Assembly (NCBI GenBank): GCA_022572905.1
Contig: JACZUZ010000122.1
Location: 1 to 6,404 of the forward strand
Direction: 5' to 3'
DNA: 6,404 nt
Source of the DNA: Candidatus Zixiibacteriota bacterium
GTDB lineage: Bacteria > Zixibacteria > MSB-5A5 > GN15 > JACZUZ01
A program made the translations under genes and the position numbers. The notes beneath the pieces are model-generated. The model had not been told where the DNA came from and ran no database searches. It was given only the letters and a program-made list of their open reading frames with translations. How positions within the stretch are numbered: the stretch's first letter is position 1; each line of letters opens with the position of its first letter. Shown one piece after another: positions 1 through 6,404 of this stretch.

Positions 1-426
1 GGAGCTATGGCTCCGATAATCACCTGGGCGGCGGCAACCGATGGAACAGCCCTGACGCCGATTTTACTTTTTTTAATTGTCTTTTTGTGGACTCCACCAC
101 ACTTTTGGGCGCTCGCGCTTTTTTGCAAGGACGACTATAAGAATGCGCAATTACCAATGATGCCGTTGACAAGAGGAGATGAAGCCACAATCAATCAAAT
201 TATCTGGTATGCGCTTGCTATGGTAATTGCGAGTTTGACGATGATATTCGCCGAGGCGGGAGTCATCTACGCTTTGGTTGCTCTAACACTGGGAACTGTT
301 TTTCTGAAAAAATCGATAGAGTTGCGCCGCGAAAACACGCTTTCGCGACAGCGGGGGTTGTTTGGTTACTCCATAGTGTACTTGTTCGCGCTTTTCCTGG
401 CAATTGTAATTGATGGTGTAGTGTAA
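1..426 (+). CDS. ctaB: Protoheme IX farnesyltransferase (haem O synthase), C-terminal half, 5' truncated by window edge
   Basis: This UbiA-superfamily integral membrane enzyme transfers a farnesyl group to haem B to make haem O, the precursor of haem A in aa3-type oxidases. The reading frame is open from base 1, and 141 residues are visible. The family is usually near 300 residues, so about the first half, with the main Asp-rich prenyl-diphosphate site, lies outside the window. Recognition rests on the family block FLWTPPHFWALAL (residues 28-40 of the fragment), followed by KDDY, PMMPLTRG and a C-terminal YSIVYLFALF helix. Four hydrophobic segments are visible, at about 19-41, 66-84, 88-103 and 121-140, separated by a polar loop and an Arg-rich loop. 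The internal ATG at base 7 falls inside conserved sequence (the GA that precedes it also fits the family), so it is not the true start. The gene ends 92 bases before actA with no terminator between them, so cotranscription is plausible. The homologue name cyoE refers to the same activity. Confidence 0.93.
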   Translation, partial: GAMAPIITWAAATDGTALTPILLFLIVFLWTPPHFWALALFCKDDYKNAQLPMMPLTRGDEATINQIIWYALAMVIASLTMIFAEAGVIYALVALTLGTVFLKKSIELRRENTLSRQRGLFGYSIVYLFALFLAIVIDGVV

Positions 427-518
427 GTCACGTTGTCGCAAGAGTCGACAGGTAGAATATCTGTAAGTTATCTCCGCAAACCAGGCATCATGAAGCAAGA
501 GAAACGAGATAAGTAATC

Positions 519-1166
519 GTGGCCCAAATATTCCCCAAATGGACATTAAAGATTCCGGCGATCGCATTGATCGTGGTTGTTTTCCTCGGGGCCAACGCGG
601 TTGGATTCATCTGGTACTACGGATCACCAAAATATACCGACGTTGGATATCGCCCAACTCAGCCGGTCCCATACAGCCATAAGTTACACGCAGGTGATCT
701 GGGAATAGACTGCCGCTATTGTCATAGCGGAGTGGAAAGATCCGCCGTCGCGGGCGTGCCGCCGACGCAAACCTGCATGGGTTGCCACAAGCTGATCTTA
801 CCCGATAGTCCAAAATTAGCGCCTATAAGAAAGAGTTTTGAAACGGGTGTTCCTATGGAATGGGTCAGAATTCATAAGTCTCCGGATTTTGTTTATTTCA
901 ACCATAGTATGCATCTGAGAGCCGGCGTTGGTTGTGAAACCTGTCATGGTAATATCGCGCAAATGGAAGTTGTCACGCAGAATCAGCCGTTGAATATGGC
1001 ATGGTGCATTGACTGCCATCGTTCACCGGATAAATATCTGCGAACGCAGGATAAGCTAACAGAGATGGGTTGGATACCGCCAGAGAACCAAGCTGGAATT
1101 GCGGCGGAAATCATTCACACTAAAGGGCTGGAGCCGAACGATAACTGTTCGACTTGTCATCGATGA
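519..1166 (+). CDS. actA: Alternative complex III subunit ActA, membrane-anchored pentahaem cytochrome c
   Basis: ActA is the multihaem electron-transfer subunit of ACIII and passes electrons from the ActB iron-sulfur chain towards the final acceptor on the outer side of the membrane. The 215-residue product has one hydrophobic helix at about 11-33, read as an uncleaved anchor. It has five haem c motifs: CRYCH (65-69), CMGCH (86-90), CETCH (139-143), CIDCH (163-167) and CSTCH (210-214, one residue before the end). Extra histidines at 54, 57, 119, 129, 132 and 200 could be distal haem ligands. Length and haem count match the ActA family. The start is GTG. An in-frame TAA at 510-512 excludes any longer form, and the N-terminus MAQIFPKW resembles other ActA proteins. 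No strong Shine-Dalgarno sequence precedes it; only a weak GAGA lies at 507-510. The stop overlaps the actB start in an ATGA junction. Confidence 0.95.
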   Translation: MAQIFPKWTLKIPAIALIVVVFLGANAVGFIWYYGSPKYTDVGYRPTQPVPYSHKLHAGDLGIDCRYCHSGVERSAVAGVPPTQTCMGCHKLILPDSPKLAPIRKSFETGVPMEWVRIHKSPDFVYFNHSMHLRAGVGCETCHGNIAQMEVVTQNQPLNMAWCIDCHRSPDKYLRTQDKLTEMGWIPPENQAGIAAEIIHTKGLEPNDNCSTCHR

Positions 1167-4100
1167 AAGAAAATATTCTGGAAAAGACAGATAGCCTTGT
1201 CAAAGAGCGAGGGCGGGGGCGAGAGTACTGGCGCAGTCTGGACGACTTGGCCGATACACCCGAATTCAAAGAATTCCTGGAGCGCGAATTTCCTCAAGGA
1301 GCCGCGGAATTCAGCGATCCTATTTCACGTCGCGGATTCTTGTCCATCATGGGCGCTTCCGTGGCGCTGGCAGGACTTAGCAGTTGCAGGCGTCCTGTCC
1401 AAAAGATACTTCCTTATGTAACCGTGCCTGATGACCTGACGATTGGCAATCCCGAACACTATGCCACGAATATGCCCTTTGGGTTGGGAGCGCTGGGTGT
1501 AGTAGTTGAAAGTCATGAAGGTCGCCCAACGAAAATCGAGGGGAATAAGCTTCATTCCTCTACTCAGGGCCGTTCGAATATATTCATGCAGGCCTCTATT
1601 CTCGATCTGTACGATCCGGATCGTTCACGCGCCGTACGCGGCCCCGGTGGCGAATCCGCTTGGGAGGACTTTGTACGATTCTGGGTGAGTGCAAGAAACG
1701 GGTATCGCGACACTAAAGGCGATGGTTTGGCTGTAATATGCGAGTCGTTTCGCTCTCCGACTCTGGCCAGGTTAAAAGCAGAGTTCTTGAAAACTTTCCC
1801 GAAAGCCAAATGGGTGACTTATGAACCCATCAGCGATGAACGAATTTACGACGGTATAGAGTTGGCCACTGGCGACGCGCTCCAGCCGATATATTCTTTC
1901 GAGAACGCCGAAGTGATCCTTTCGCTTGAGTCTGATTTCCTGATGACTGAGGGCGAGAGCATTCGAAACTCGGGCGGTTTTGCCAGCGCACGAAGAGTGG
2001 AAAACGAAAACGGTTCGATGAATCGCCTCTATGTTGTCGAAAGCTCATACTCAACAACCGGTACAATGGCGGATCATCGCATACGCTTGCGTAGTTCAGA
2101 TGTTCATTCATTCACAACAGCCCTGGCTCATGAATTGATCGACCAGGGAGTGAATATCCCTTCGGCGAAGTCCGCTCCTCGCACAACAGCTGGTTTCGAC
2201 AGCGCGTGGCTTGCGGCAGTCGCCTCTGATCTGAAAAAAGCCGGCGCAAAGAGTTTGGTCATCGCGGGAAGGCGTCAGGCTCCCGAGACACACGCGCTTG
2301 TTGTGGCAATTAATGCGGCGCTAAAGAATACAAACAGCACAGTCTCTTATGTTAGCCTGACAGACAGTTCTCGCTCCGATTTGGGCGCCTTCGGAGAGCT
2401 TGTGTCGGACATGAACAACGGGCAAATCAAAACGCTCTTTATTTTGGGCGGCAATCCGGTTTATAACGCACCCGTTGACTTCGATTTTGAGTCAGCGCTA
2501 GAGAATGTTTCGAATTCCGTTCATCTTTCCTCACATAACGATGAAACTTCAAAACTCTGCTCATGGCATGTTCCGAGAGCGCATTACCTCGAGAGTTGGG
2601 GGGATGTTCGTTCATACGACGGCTCTCTGGGTATTTGTCAGCCTCTGATCGAACCACTTTTTGGCGGGAAGAGTGATACGGAGATGTTCTCGCTTTTAGC
2701 GACCGGCGACTCGAAGTCTGGCTATGACGTAGTGCGTGATACTATCAAGAATGAAGTAGGTTCGATCGGATTTGAAAACAACTGGCGCAGAATTCTGCAT
2801 GACGGATTGTATGACGGCAGCGCTTATTCCTCTACGACTCCCAGTATAAATCACTCTCGAATTAGCGCTGCGTTAAAAAAATCGTCCGCTGGATCAACAT
2901 CCGCCGCGGCAAACAACCTTGAAGTTGTTTTCGTTTCATCAAACACGCTTGATGGACGACTGGCCAACAATGGCTGGTTGCAGGAACTGCCGGACTCGCT
3001 TACAAAGCTAACCTGGGACAACGCCGCGGTAATTAGTTACCAAACTGCGCAAGAGCTGGGACTTAAGAATGGCGATATGGCCAGACTGTCTCTGGGAGAT
3101 CGCGAACTTGAAATGCCAGTGTGGATTGGTCCCGGACAAGCGGATTATACAGTGATGTTGGCTCTCGGATACGGTCGTAAGGATATCGGCAGAGTCGCAG
3201 ATGGAGTAGGATTTGACACTTACAAACTTCGCAGTTCTTCGGCCCCTTATTTTGAATCCGGCGCATCTCTTTCCAAGACGGGGGAATCGTATCCGCTCTC
3301 AAGCTCGCAGGATCACGGGGCGATGGAGGGGCGCGCGCTGTTACTGGAAAAAACTTTGGATGAATACCGCCAGAATCCACATTTCGCCAGCGAGATGACA
3401 GAAACGCCGCCGTTAAATTCACTTTGGACGGAGCATGAGTACAGCGACAAATATCAGTGGGGTATGGCGATTGACTTGAATTCATGCACCGGTTGCAACG
3501 CCTGTGTGATCGCCTGTCAGAGTGAGAACAACGTTCCAATAGTAGGTAAAGAGCAGGTGGCCAAAGGCCGCGAAATGCATTGGATCCGCATCGACAGATA
3601 TTTCTCCGGCGATGTTGAAAATCCTCAGGTGTCGCACCAGCCGGTCGCGTGTCAGCACTGCGAAATGGCTCCGTGTGAGCAGGTTTGCCCTGTTAACGCA
3701 ACCATGCATGACAAAGAAGGCTTAAATGTAATGGTATACAACCGTTGTATCGGCACGCGTTATTGTTCGAATAACTGTCCGTACAAGGTTCGCCGTTTCA
3801 ACTATTTTAATCTCACCAAGGATACTCCGGAGGTCGTCAAAATGGCCATGAATCCGGAGGTGACCGTTCGTTCGCGTGGGGTCATGGAAAAATGCACGTA
3901 TTGCATACAGAGAATAACAAAAGCCAAGTCGACGGCGAAGCTGGAAGAGCGGGATGTTCGGGATAGTGACTTTGAGACGGCTTGCCAGCAAAGTTGTCCG
4001 GCCGACGCGATTGTGTTTGGCAATATTGCTGATCCTAACAGCAAAGTGTCAAAAGTCAAAGCCAGAAATCTCAATTACAGTATGCTGGCGGAATTCAATA

Positions 4101-4177
4101 CGCGGCCGAGAACGACCTATCAGGCCAGGCTCAAAAACCCGAACCCCAAATTACCGTTGACCGCGGCCGCTGGTTAG
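1163..4177 (+). CDS. actB: Alternative complex III subunit ActB, molybdopterin-oxidoreductase-like/iron-sulfur fusion
   Basis: ActB is the large peripheral ACIII subunit that carries the iron-sulfur wire between quinol oxidation in ActC and the cytochrome subunits. The product is 1004 residues, normal for the fused form. Residues 22-50 form the extended leader seen in this family (YWRSLDDLAD...FPQG). A twin-arginine motif SRRGFL (55-60) and a hydrophobic stretch follow, with a lipobox-like LSSC at 72-75. Residues about 80-700 resemble molybdopterin oxidoreductases (GRPTKIEGN at 120-128, HYLESWGD at 474-481, a dinucleotide-binding-like fold at about 600-700), but the N-terminal cluster cysteines are missing, as expected for a domain without cofactor. 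Residues about 755-980 are a ferredoxin-like domain with 15 cysteines: 775, 778, 781, 785; 830, 833, 838, 842; 862, 868, 872; 911, 914; 941, 945. That suits three 4Fe-4S clusters and one 3Fe-4S cluster, with Thr865 in place of a cysteine. ATG at 1163 is preferred over TTG at 1154, because it gives the ATGA overlap with actA and a better start codon. Confidence 0.95.
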   Translation: MKENILEKTDSLVKERGRGREYWRSLDDLADTPEFKEFLEREFPQGAAEFSDPISRRGFLSIMGASVALAGLSSCRRPVQKILPYVTVPDDLTIGNPEHYATNMPFGLGALGVVVESHEGRPTKIEGNKLHSSTQGRSNIFMQASILDLYDPDRSRAVRGPGGESAWEDFVRFWVSARNGYRDTKGDGLAVICESFRSPTLARLKAEFLKTFPKAKWVTYEPISDERIYDGIELATGDALQPIYSFENAEVILSLESDFLMTEGESIRNSGGFASARRVENENGSMNRLYVVESSYSTTGTMADHRIRLRSSDVHSFTTALAHELIDQGVNIPSAKSAPRTTAGFDSAWLAAVASDLKKAGAKSLVIAGRRQAPETHALVVAINAALKNTNSTVSYVSLTDSSRSDLGAFGELVSDMNNGQIKTLFILGGNPVYNAPVDFDFESALENVSNSVHLSSHNDETSKLCSWHVPRAHYLESWGDVRSYDGSLGICQPLIEPLFGGKSDTEMFSLLATGDSKSGYDVVRDTIKNEVGSIGFENNWRRILHDGLYDGSAYSSTTPSINHSRISAALKKSSAGSTSAAANNLEVVFVSSNTLDGRLANNGWLQELPDSLTKLTWDNAAVISYQTAQELGLKNGDMARLSLGDRELEMPVWIGPGQADYTVMLALGYGRKDIGRVADGVGFDTYKLRSSSAPYFESGASLSKTGESYPLSSSQDHGAMEGRALLLEKTLDEYRQNPHFASEMTETPPLNSLWTEHEYSDKYQWGMAIDLNSCTGCNACVIACQSENNVPIVGKEQVAKGREMHWIRIDRYFSGDVENPQVSHQPVACQHCEMAPCEQVCPVNATMHDKEGLNVMVYNRCIGTRYCSNNCPYKVRRFNYFNLTKDTPEVVKMAMNPEVTVRSRGVMEKCTYCIQRITKAKSTAKLEERDVRDSDFETACQQSCPADAIVFGNIADPNSKVSKVKARNLNYSMLAEFNTRPRTTYQARLKNPNPKLPLTAAAG

Positions 4178-4204
4178 AACGGGTTCCTGCTACTTGTGAA
4201 TTTT

Positions 4205-4210
4205 AGAGGT
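4205..4210 (+). promoter_or_regulatory. Ribosome binding site of actC
   Basis: AGAGGT lies here, with GAGGT complementary to the 16S rRNA 3' end and 8 bases between it and the ATG at 4219. It supports that start and suggests that actC is initiated independently, unlike actB. The 41-base gap between actB and actC holds no terminator. Confidence 0.7.
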
Positions 4211-4218
4211 TCAAATAA

Positions 4219-5640
4219 ATGACCATTAAAACTCTGGGTGATGTCAAAATTCCCCCGGTTGATGAGATATTGGTCGTCGGCGCAACCTACAGCTCTATAA
4301 CCGAATCGGTCAGCAGTATAACCGAGGCCAAACCGACTCGAAACTGGTATCTCGTATTTTGCATGGCGGCTTCGGTCATGCTCCTCCTGTTCAGTTTGAT
4401 TGGCTATCTCTTCTGGGAGGGGATCGGTATCTGGGGTAACAATAATCCGGTCGCCTGGGGATGGCCAATTGTCAATTTTGTATTCTGGGTCGGAATCGGG
4501 CATGCCGGAACATTAATCTCCGCCATTCTATTCTTGTTCAGGCAACGCTGGCGAACATCAATCAACCGATCCGCCGAGGCAATGACTATTTTCGCTGTAA
4601 TATGCGCGTTGATGTTTCCTACGATTCATGTTGGCCGTGTCTGGGTGATTTACTGGACTTTGCCGATTCCCAATCAGATGGGTCTTTGGCCGAATTTTAG
4701 AAGCCCTCTGTTGTGGGACGTTTTCGCGGTCAGCACATATTTTATCGTATCACTGATGTTCTGGTATGTCGGAATGATCCCCGATCTGGCGACATTGCGT
4801 GACCGGGCCAAGAAACGTCTGCGAAAGATCATATTCGGAGTCCTTTCTCTGGGATGGCGCGGAGGCGCAAAACAGTGGAAGCATTATGAGCTGTCGTATT
4901 TGATTCTGGCGGGTATCGCCACGCCGCTGGTACTCTCGGTCCACAGTGTAGTTAGCTTTGACTTTGCGGTGGCTCAACTGCCGGGATGGCACACGACCAT
5001 ATTCCCGCCTTATTTTGTGGCTGGCGCGATCTTTTCCGGATTCGCTATGGTCATGACTCTATTAATCATTGCCCGCAAAGTTCTCGGGTTGAAACATCTT
5101 GTCACTATCCGCCATCTGGAAAATATGAACAAGATCATTCTGACTACCAGCATGATGGTCGGCTATGCTTACGCATGCGAGTTCTTTATTGCCTGGTATA
5201 GCGGAAATGACTATGAGTCATTTGCGTTCTTAAACCGAGCTTTCGGGCCGTACGCATGGGCCTACTGGATAATGATATCGTGCAATGTGGTCGTGCCCCA
5301 AATATTTTGGTCTAAGAAATTGCGGACAAGCGTACCAGTGATGTTTGTAGCGTCGCTGTTAATAAATGTTGGGATGTGGTTTGAGAGATTCGTAATAGTA
5401 GTTTCTTCGCTGGCCAACGATTTCCTCCCCTCAAGCTGGGGCTATTTCAGACCCACGATCTTTGATCTCGGGATATTGTTTGGGTCGTTCGGGCTGTTCT
5501 TGACTATGTTCCTTCTCTTCGCCAAGTTCCTGCCGATAGTGGCGATGTCCGAAGTGAAAGGCGTTTTACCAGAAGCAAATCCGCATCATCCCTCAGGACA
5601 CTCTCCCCATAGAGAAAGTGTCGGTTCCATAACAGGATAG
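4219..5640 (+). CDS. actC: Alternative complex III subunit ActC, NrfD/PsrC-type quinol-binding membrane protein
   Basis: ActC is the integral membrane subunit thought to bind and oxidise menaquinol or another quinol in ACIII and hand electrons to ActB. It belongs to the NrfD/PsrC family. The product is 473 residues, the usual size. Ten hydrophobic segments can be read, at about 43-66, 84-107, 121-138, 165-188, 225-246, 263-286, 305-328, 345-364, 371-396 and 412-440. Family landmarks are [16 protein letters not shown] before and in helix 2, GIGHAGT (92-98), PTIHVGR (134-140), LLWDVFA (164-170), [16 protein letters not shown] (245-260) and [14 protein letters not shown] (263-276). His95, His137, Asp167 and Asp248 lie in these blocks. 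His and Asp residues at such positions are implicated in quinol binding or proton movement in solved ACIII complexes, but assigning them here is inference. The C-terminal tail (450-473) is His- and Pro-rich and polar. Near the N-terminus a seven-residue stretch is repeated (25-38). The start is backed by a clear ribosome binding site. Confidence 0.95.
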   Translation: MTIKTLGDVKIPPVDEILVVGATYSSITESVSSITEAKPTRNWYLVFCMAASVMLLLFSLIGYLFWEGIGIWGNNNPVAWGWPIVNFVFWVGIGHAGTLISAILFLFRQRWRTSINRSAEAMTIFAVICALMFPTIHVGRVWVIYWTLPIPNQMGLWPNFRSPLLWDVFAVSTYFIVSLMFWYVGMIPDLATLRDRAKKRLRKIIFGVLSLGWRGGAKQWKHYELSYLILAGIATPLVLSVHSVVSFDFAVAQLPGWHTTIFPPYFVAGAIFSGFAMVMTLLIIARKVLGLKHLVTIRHLENMNKIILTTSMMVGYAYACEFFIAWYSGNDYESFAFLNRAFGPYAWAYWIMISCNVVVPQIFWSKKLRTSVPVMFVASLLINVGMWFERFVIVVSSLANDFLPSSWGYFRPTIFDLGILFGSFGLFLTMFLLFAKFLPIVAMSEVKGVLPEANPHHPSGHSPHRESVGSITG

Positions 5641-5644
5641 GCGT

Positions 5645-5649
5645 GAGGT
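5645..5649 (+). promoter_or_regulatory. Ribosome binding site of actD
   Basis: GAGGT lies just after the actC stop codon. Two consecutive ATG codons follow, at 5655 (5-base gap) and 5658 (8-base gap). The site overlaps the in-frame GTG at 5643, which argues against that codon as the start because it would have no binding site of its own. Confidence 0.65.
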
Positions 5650-5654
5650 CAATC

Positions 5655-6224
5655 ATGATGGAATTATCCCAAATGACAGTGACAAAGACAAGCGCACGCA
5701 CGGTTGGCGTACTCGCTGAATTTGCCGATGTCGGTAGTCTCCTAACGGCGGCGGCTAAAATGCGTGACAAAGGATACAAAAACTTCGATTGTCATTCACC
5801 TTTCGCGATCCATGGTATGGATTCAGCAATGGGCGCGAAGCGCTCACCATTGGGTTGGATTGTTGGTATCGCGGCGATAATCGGAGGAAGTGGCGCTTTA
5901 TTGATGCAGTGGTGGATGAGCGCAGTGGATTATCCTATCATAATCTCAGGAAAGGCCTTCAACAGCTTCCAGGCTTGGGTGCCAATTACGTTTGAGCTAA
6001 CAATTCTTCTCTCGGCGTTCGGCGCCGTGTTCGGAATGCTCGCCTTGAGTGGATTGCCGCGTTTATATCATGCCGTGTTCAGTTCCGATAGATTCGCAAA
6101 AGCGACAGATGATGGGTTCTTCATCAGCGTGGAAGAGGATGGCGACGGATTCAATGTGGAAGAAGTCACTCGATTTCTTGAATCAATTGGTGGCAAAAAT
6201 GTGGAGACGCTGACCGAAGCGTAA
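5655..6224 (+). CDS. actD: Alternative complex III subunit ActD (DUF3341 family)
   Basis: ActD is a small accessory membrane subunit of ACIII with no known cofactor; its exact role is unsettled, but it is a constant member of act operons. The product is 189 residues from this start. It shows the DUF3341 pattern: an N-terminal soluble part with VGVLAEFADVGSLLTAAAKMRDKGY (residues 17-41, given here by its key residues GVLAEF and GY), then DCHSPFAIHGMD (45-56). Two membrane helices follow, at about 66-88 and 107-131, the first preceded by KRSPLGW. An acidic C-terminal part contains LYHAVF and DDGFFISVE. No cysteine haem motif is present. The start is uncertain between ATG 5655 and ATG 5658, both served by the GAGGT at 5645. 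GTG 5643 and ATG 5673 are less likely. It begins about 14 bases after actC and ends 11 bases before actE, so it sits inside the operon. Confidence 0.92.
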   Translation: MMELSQMTVTKTSARTVGVLAEFADVGSLLTAAAKMRDKGYKNFDCHSPFAIHGMDSAMGAKRSPLGWIVGIAAIIGGSGALLMQWWMSAVDYPIIISGKAFNSFQAWVPITFELTILLSAFGAVFGMLALSGLPRLYHAVFSSDRFAKATDDGFFISVEEDGDGFNVEEVTRFLESIGGKNVETLTEA

Positions 6225-6235
6225 GTAACTCTATT

Positions 6236-6404
6236 ATGTTATTCTCGACTTCGATAAGAAAAGCAAGCGCTAGAATAGCGCTGATTATTGCGCCCCTGGT
6301 CTTAATAGCGTTTGTCACAGGGTGTCTGAGGGGGAGTCCCTCCGATAAACCTCCCTTGCACATTGTCCAGAACATGGACTCTCAGGAAAAATACAAACCG
6401 CAGG
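6236..6404 (+). CDS. actE: Alternative complex III subunit ActE, lipoprotein cytochrome c, N-terminal part, 3' truncated by window edge
   Basis: Fifty-six codons are visible and the frame is still open at the right edge. The product begins with a basic n-region (Arg8, Lys9, Arg13), a hydrophobic stretch at about 14-27, and a lipobox VTGC with the lipidation cysteine at residue 30. After it comes a short mature segment with PPLHIVQNMDSQEKYKPQ (39-56). A PP(I/L)H...NMD...KY.PQ block just after the lipidated cysteine is typical of ActE, the monohaem cytochrome c lipoprotein of ACIII. The haem motif CxxCH would lie downstream and cannot be seen. Position directly after actD agrees with the usual actABCDEF order. 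The ATG at 6236 has no good Shine-Dalgarno sequence (TAAGTAA at 6222-6228 overlaps the actD stop), so coupling to actD translation is possible. No closer alternative start was found. Confidence 0.85.
   Translation, partial: MLFSTSIRKASARIALIIAPLVLIAFVTGCLRGSPSDKPPLHIVQNMDSQEKYKPQ

Noticed and set aside
433..451. Possible hairpin TGTCG-CAAGAGT-CGACA (434-450) after ctaB, as a terminator
   Set aside because: The stem is only five base pairs with a 7-base loop and no run of T follows, so it is not a credible intrinsic terminator.
433..473. Possible sigma-70 promoter between ctaB and actA (TTGTCG with TAGAAT, or TCGACA with a later -10)
   Set aside because: The spacings (about 14 bases) or -10 matches are poor. 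No pair of boxes reaches a supportable level.
1262..1312. Three GAATTC sites close together near the start of actB
   Set aside because: They follow from Glu-Phe pairs in the conserved leader (EFKEF, AAEF) and show no wider repeat structure.
2875..2881. Run of seven A in actB as a possible programmed slippage site
   Set aside because: The zero frame continues through it into family-typical sequence, and no alternative product or downstream structure is evident.
3063..3539. Long minus-strand open frame of 158 codons opposite actB
   Set aside because: It lies wholly antisense to a confidently identified gene, is rich in Arg, Ser and Cys in the way of shadow frames, and has no recognisable domain or ribosome binding site.
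4177..4212. GAAC/GTTC inverted repeats in the actB-actC gap
   Set aside because: The arms are four bases long and occur by chance. No stable structure or T run is present.
5643..5654. GTG at 5643 as the actD start
   Set aside because: It sits within the ribosome binding site that serves the ATG codons at 5655 and 5658, and has no upstream site of its own.
1..6404. A novel, undescribed system in the window
   Set aside because: Every stretch is explained by ctaB and the act operon. No unassigned gene, large spacer or unexplained repeat remains.

Overview
The window carries one continuous, plus-strand, tightly packed respiratory gene cluster. In order it holds the 3' half of ctaB (haem O synthase, cut by the left edge), then actA, actB, actC and actD, then the first 56 codons of actE (cut by the right edge). 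The act genes encode alternative complex III (ACIII), a membrane quinol:electron-acceptor oxidoreductase that does the job of cytochrome bc1 in many bacteria. I see no gene on the minus strand, no RNA gene, no mobile element and no CRISPR array.

Layout. Bases 1-426 are the end of ctaB. Bases 427-518 are a 92-base spacer with no intrinsic terminator and no convincing promoter. Bases 519-1166 are actA, a pentahaem cytochrome c with an N-terminal anchor. actB (1163-4177) overlaps actA by four bases (ATGA) and encodes a fusion of a cofactor-less molybdopterin-oxidoreductase-like domain and an iron-sulfur domain. After a 41-base gap with a good ribosome binding site comes actC (4219-5640), a ten-helix NrfD-type quinol-binding protein. 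actD (about 5655-6224) is a small two-helix DUF3341 subunit. actE begins at 6236 with a lipoprotein signal peptide.

How the genes work together. ActC is expected to oxidise quinol in the membrane. Electrons pass through the iron-sulfur clusters of ActB to the haems of ActA and ActE, and then to a terminal oxidase or soluble carrier. CtaB makes haem O, the precursor of haem A for aa3-type oxidases, so its position next to act suggests that ACIII here feeds a haem-copper oxidase encoded nearby, outside the window.

Organism. Tat export, lipoproteins and a multihaem cytochrome at the outer face of the membrane point to an aerobically respiring bacterium, probably diderm. Base composition looks close to 50% GC. 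ACIII is common in Bacteroidota, Rhodothermota, Gemmatimonadota, Planctomycetota, Acidobacteriota and several uncultured phyla related to the FCB group. I cannot name the lineage from this stretch. The system is a known one. The notable details are the Thr-for-Cys position that marks the three-iron cluster, the combined Tat and lipobox leader of ActB, and the reinitiation-type junction between actA and actB.
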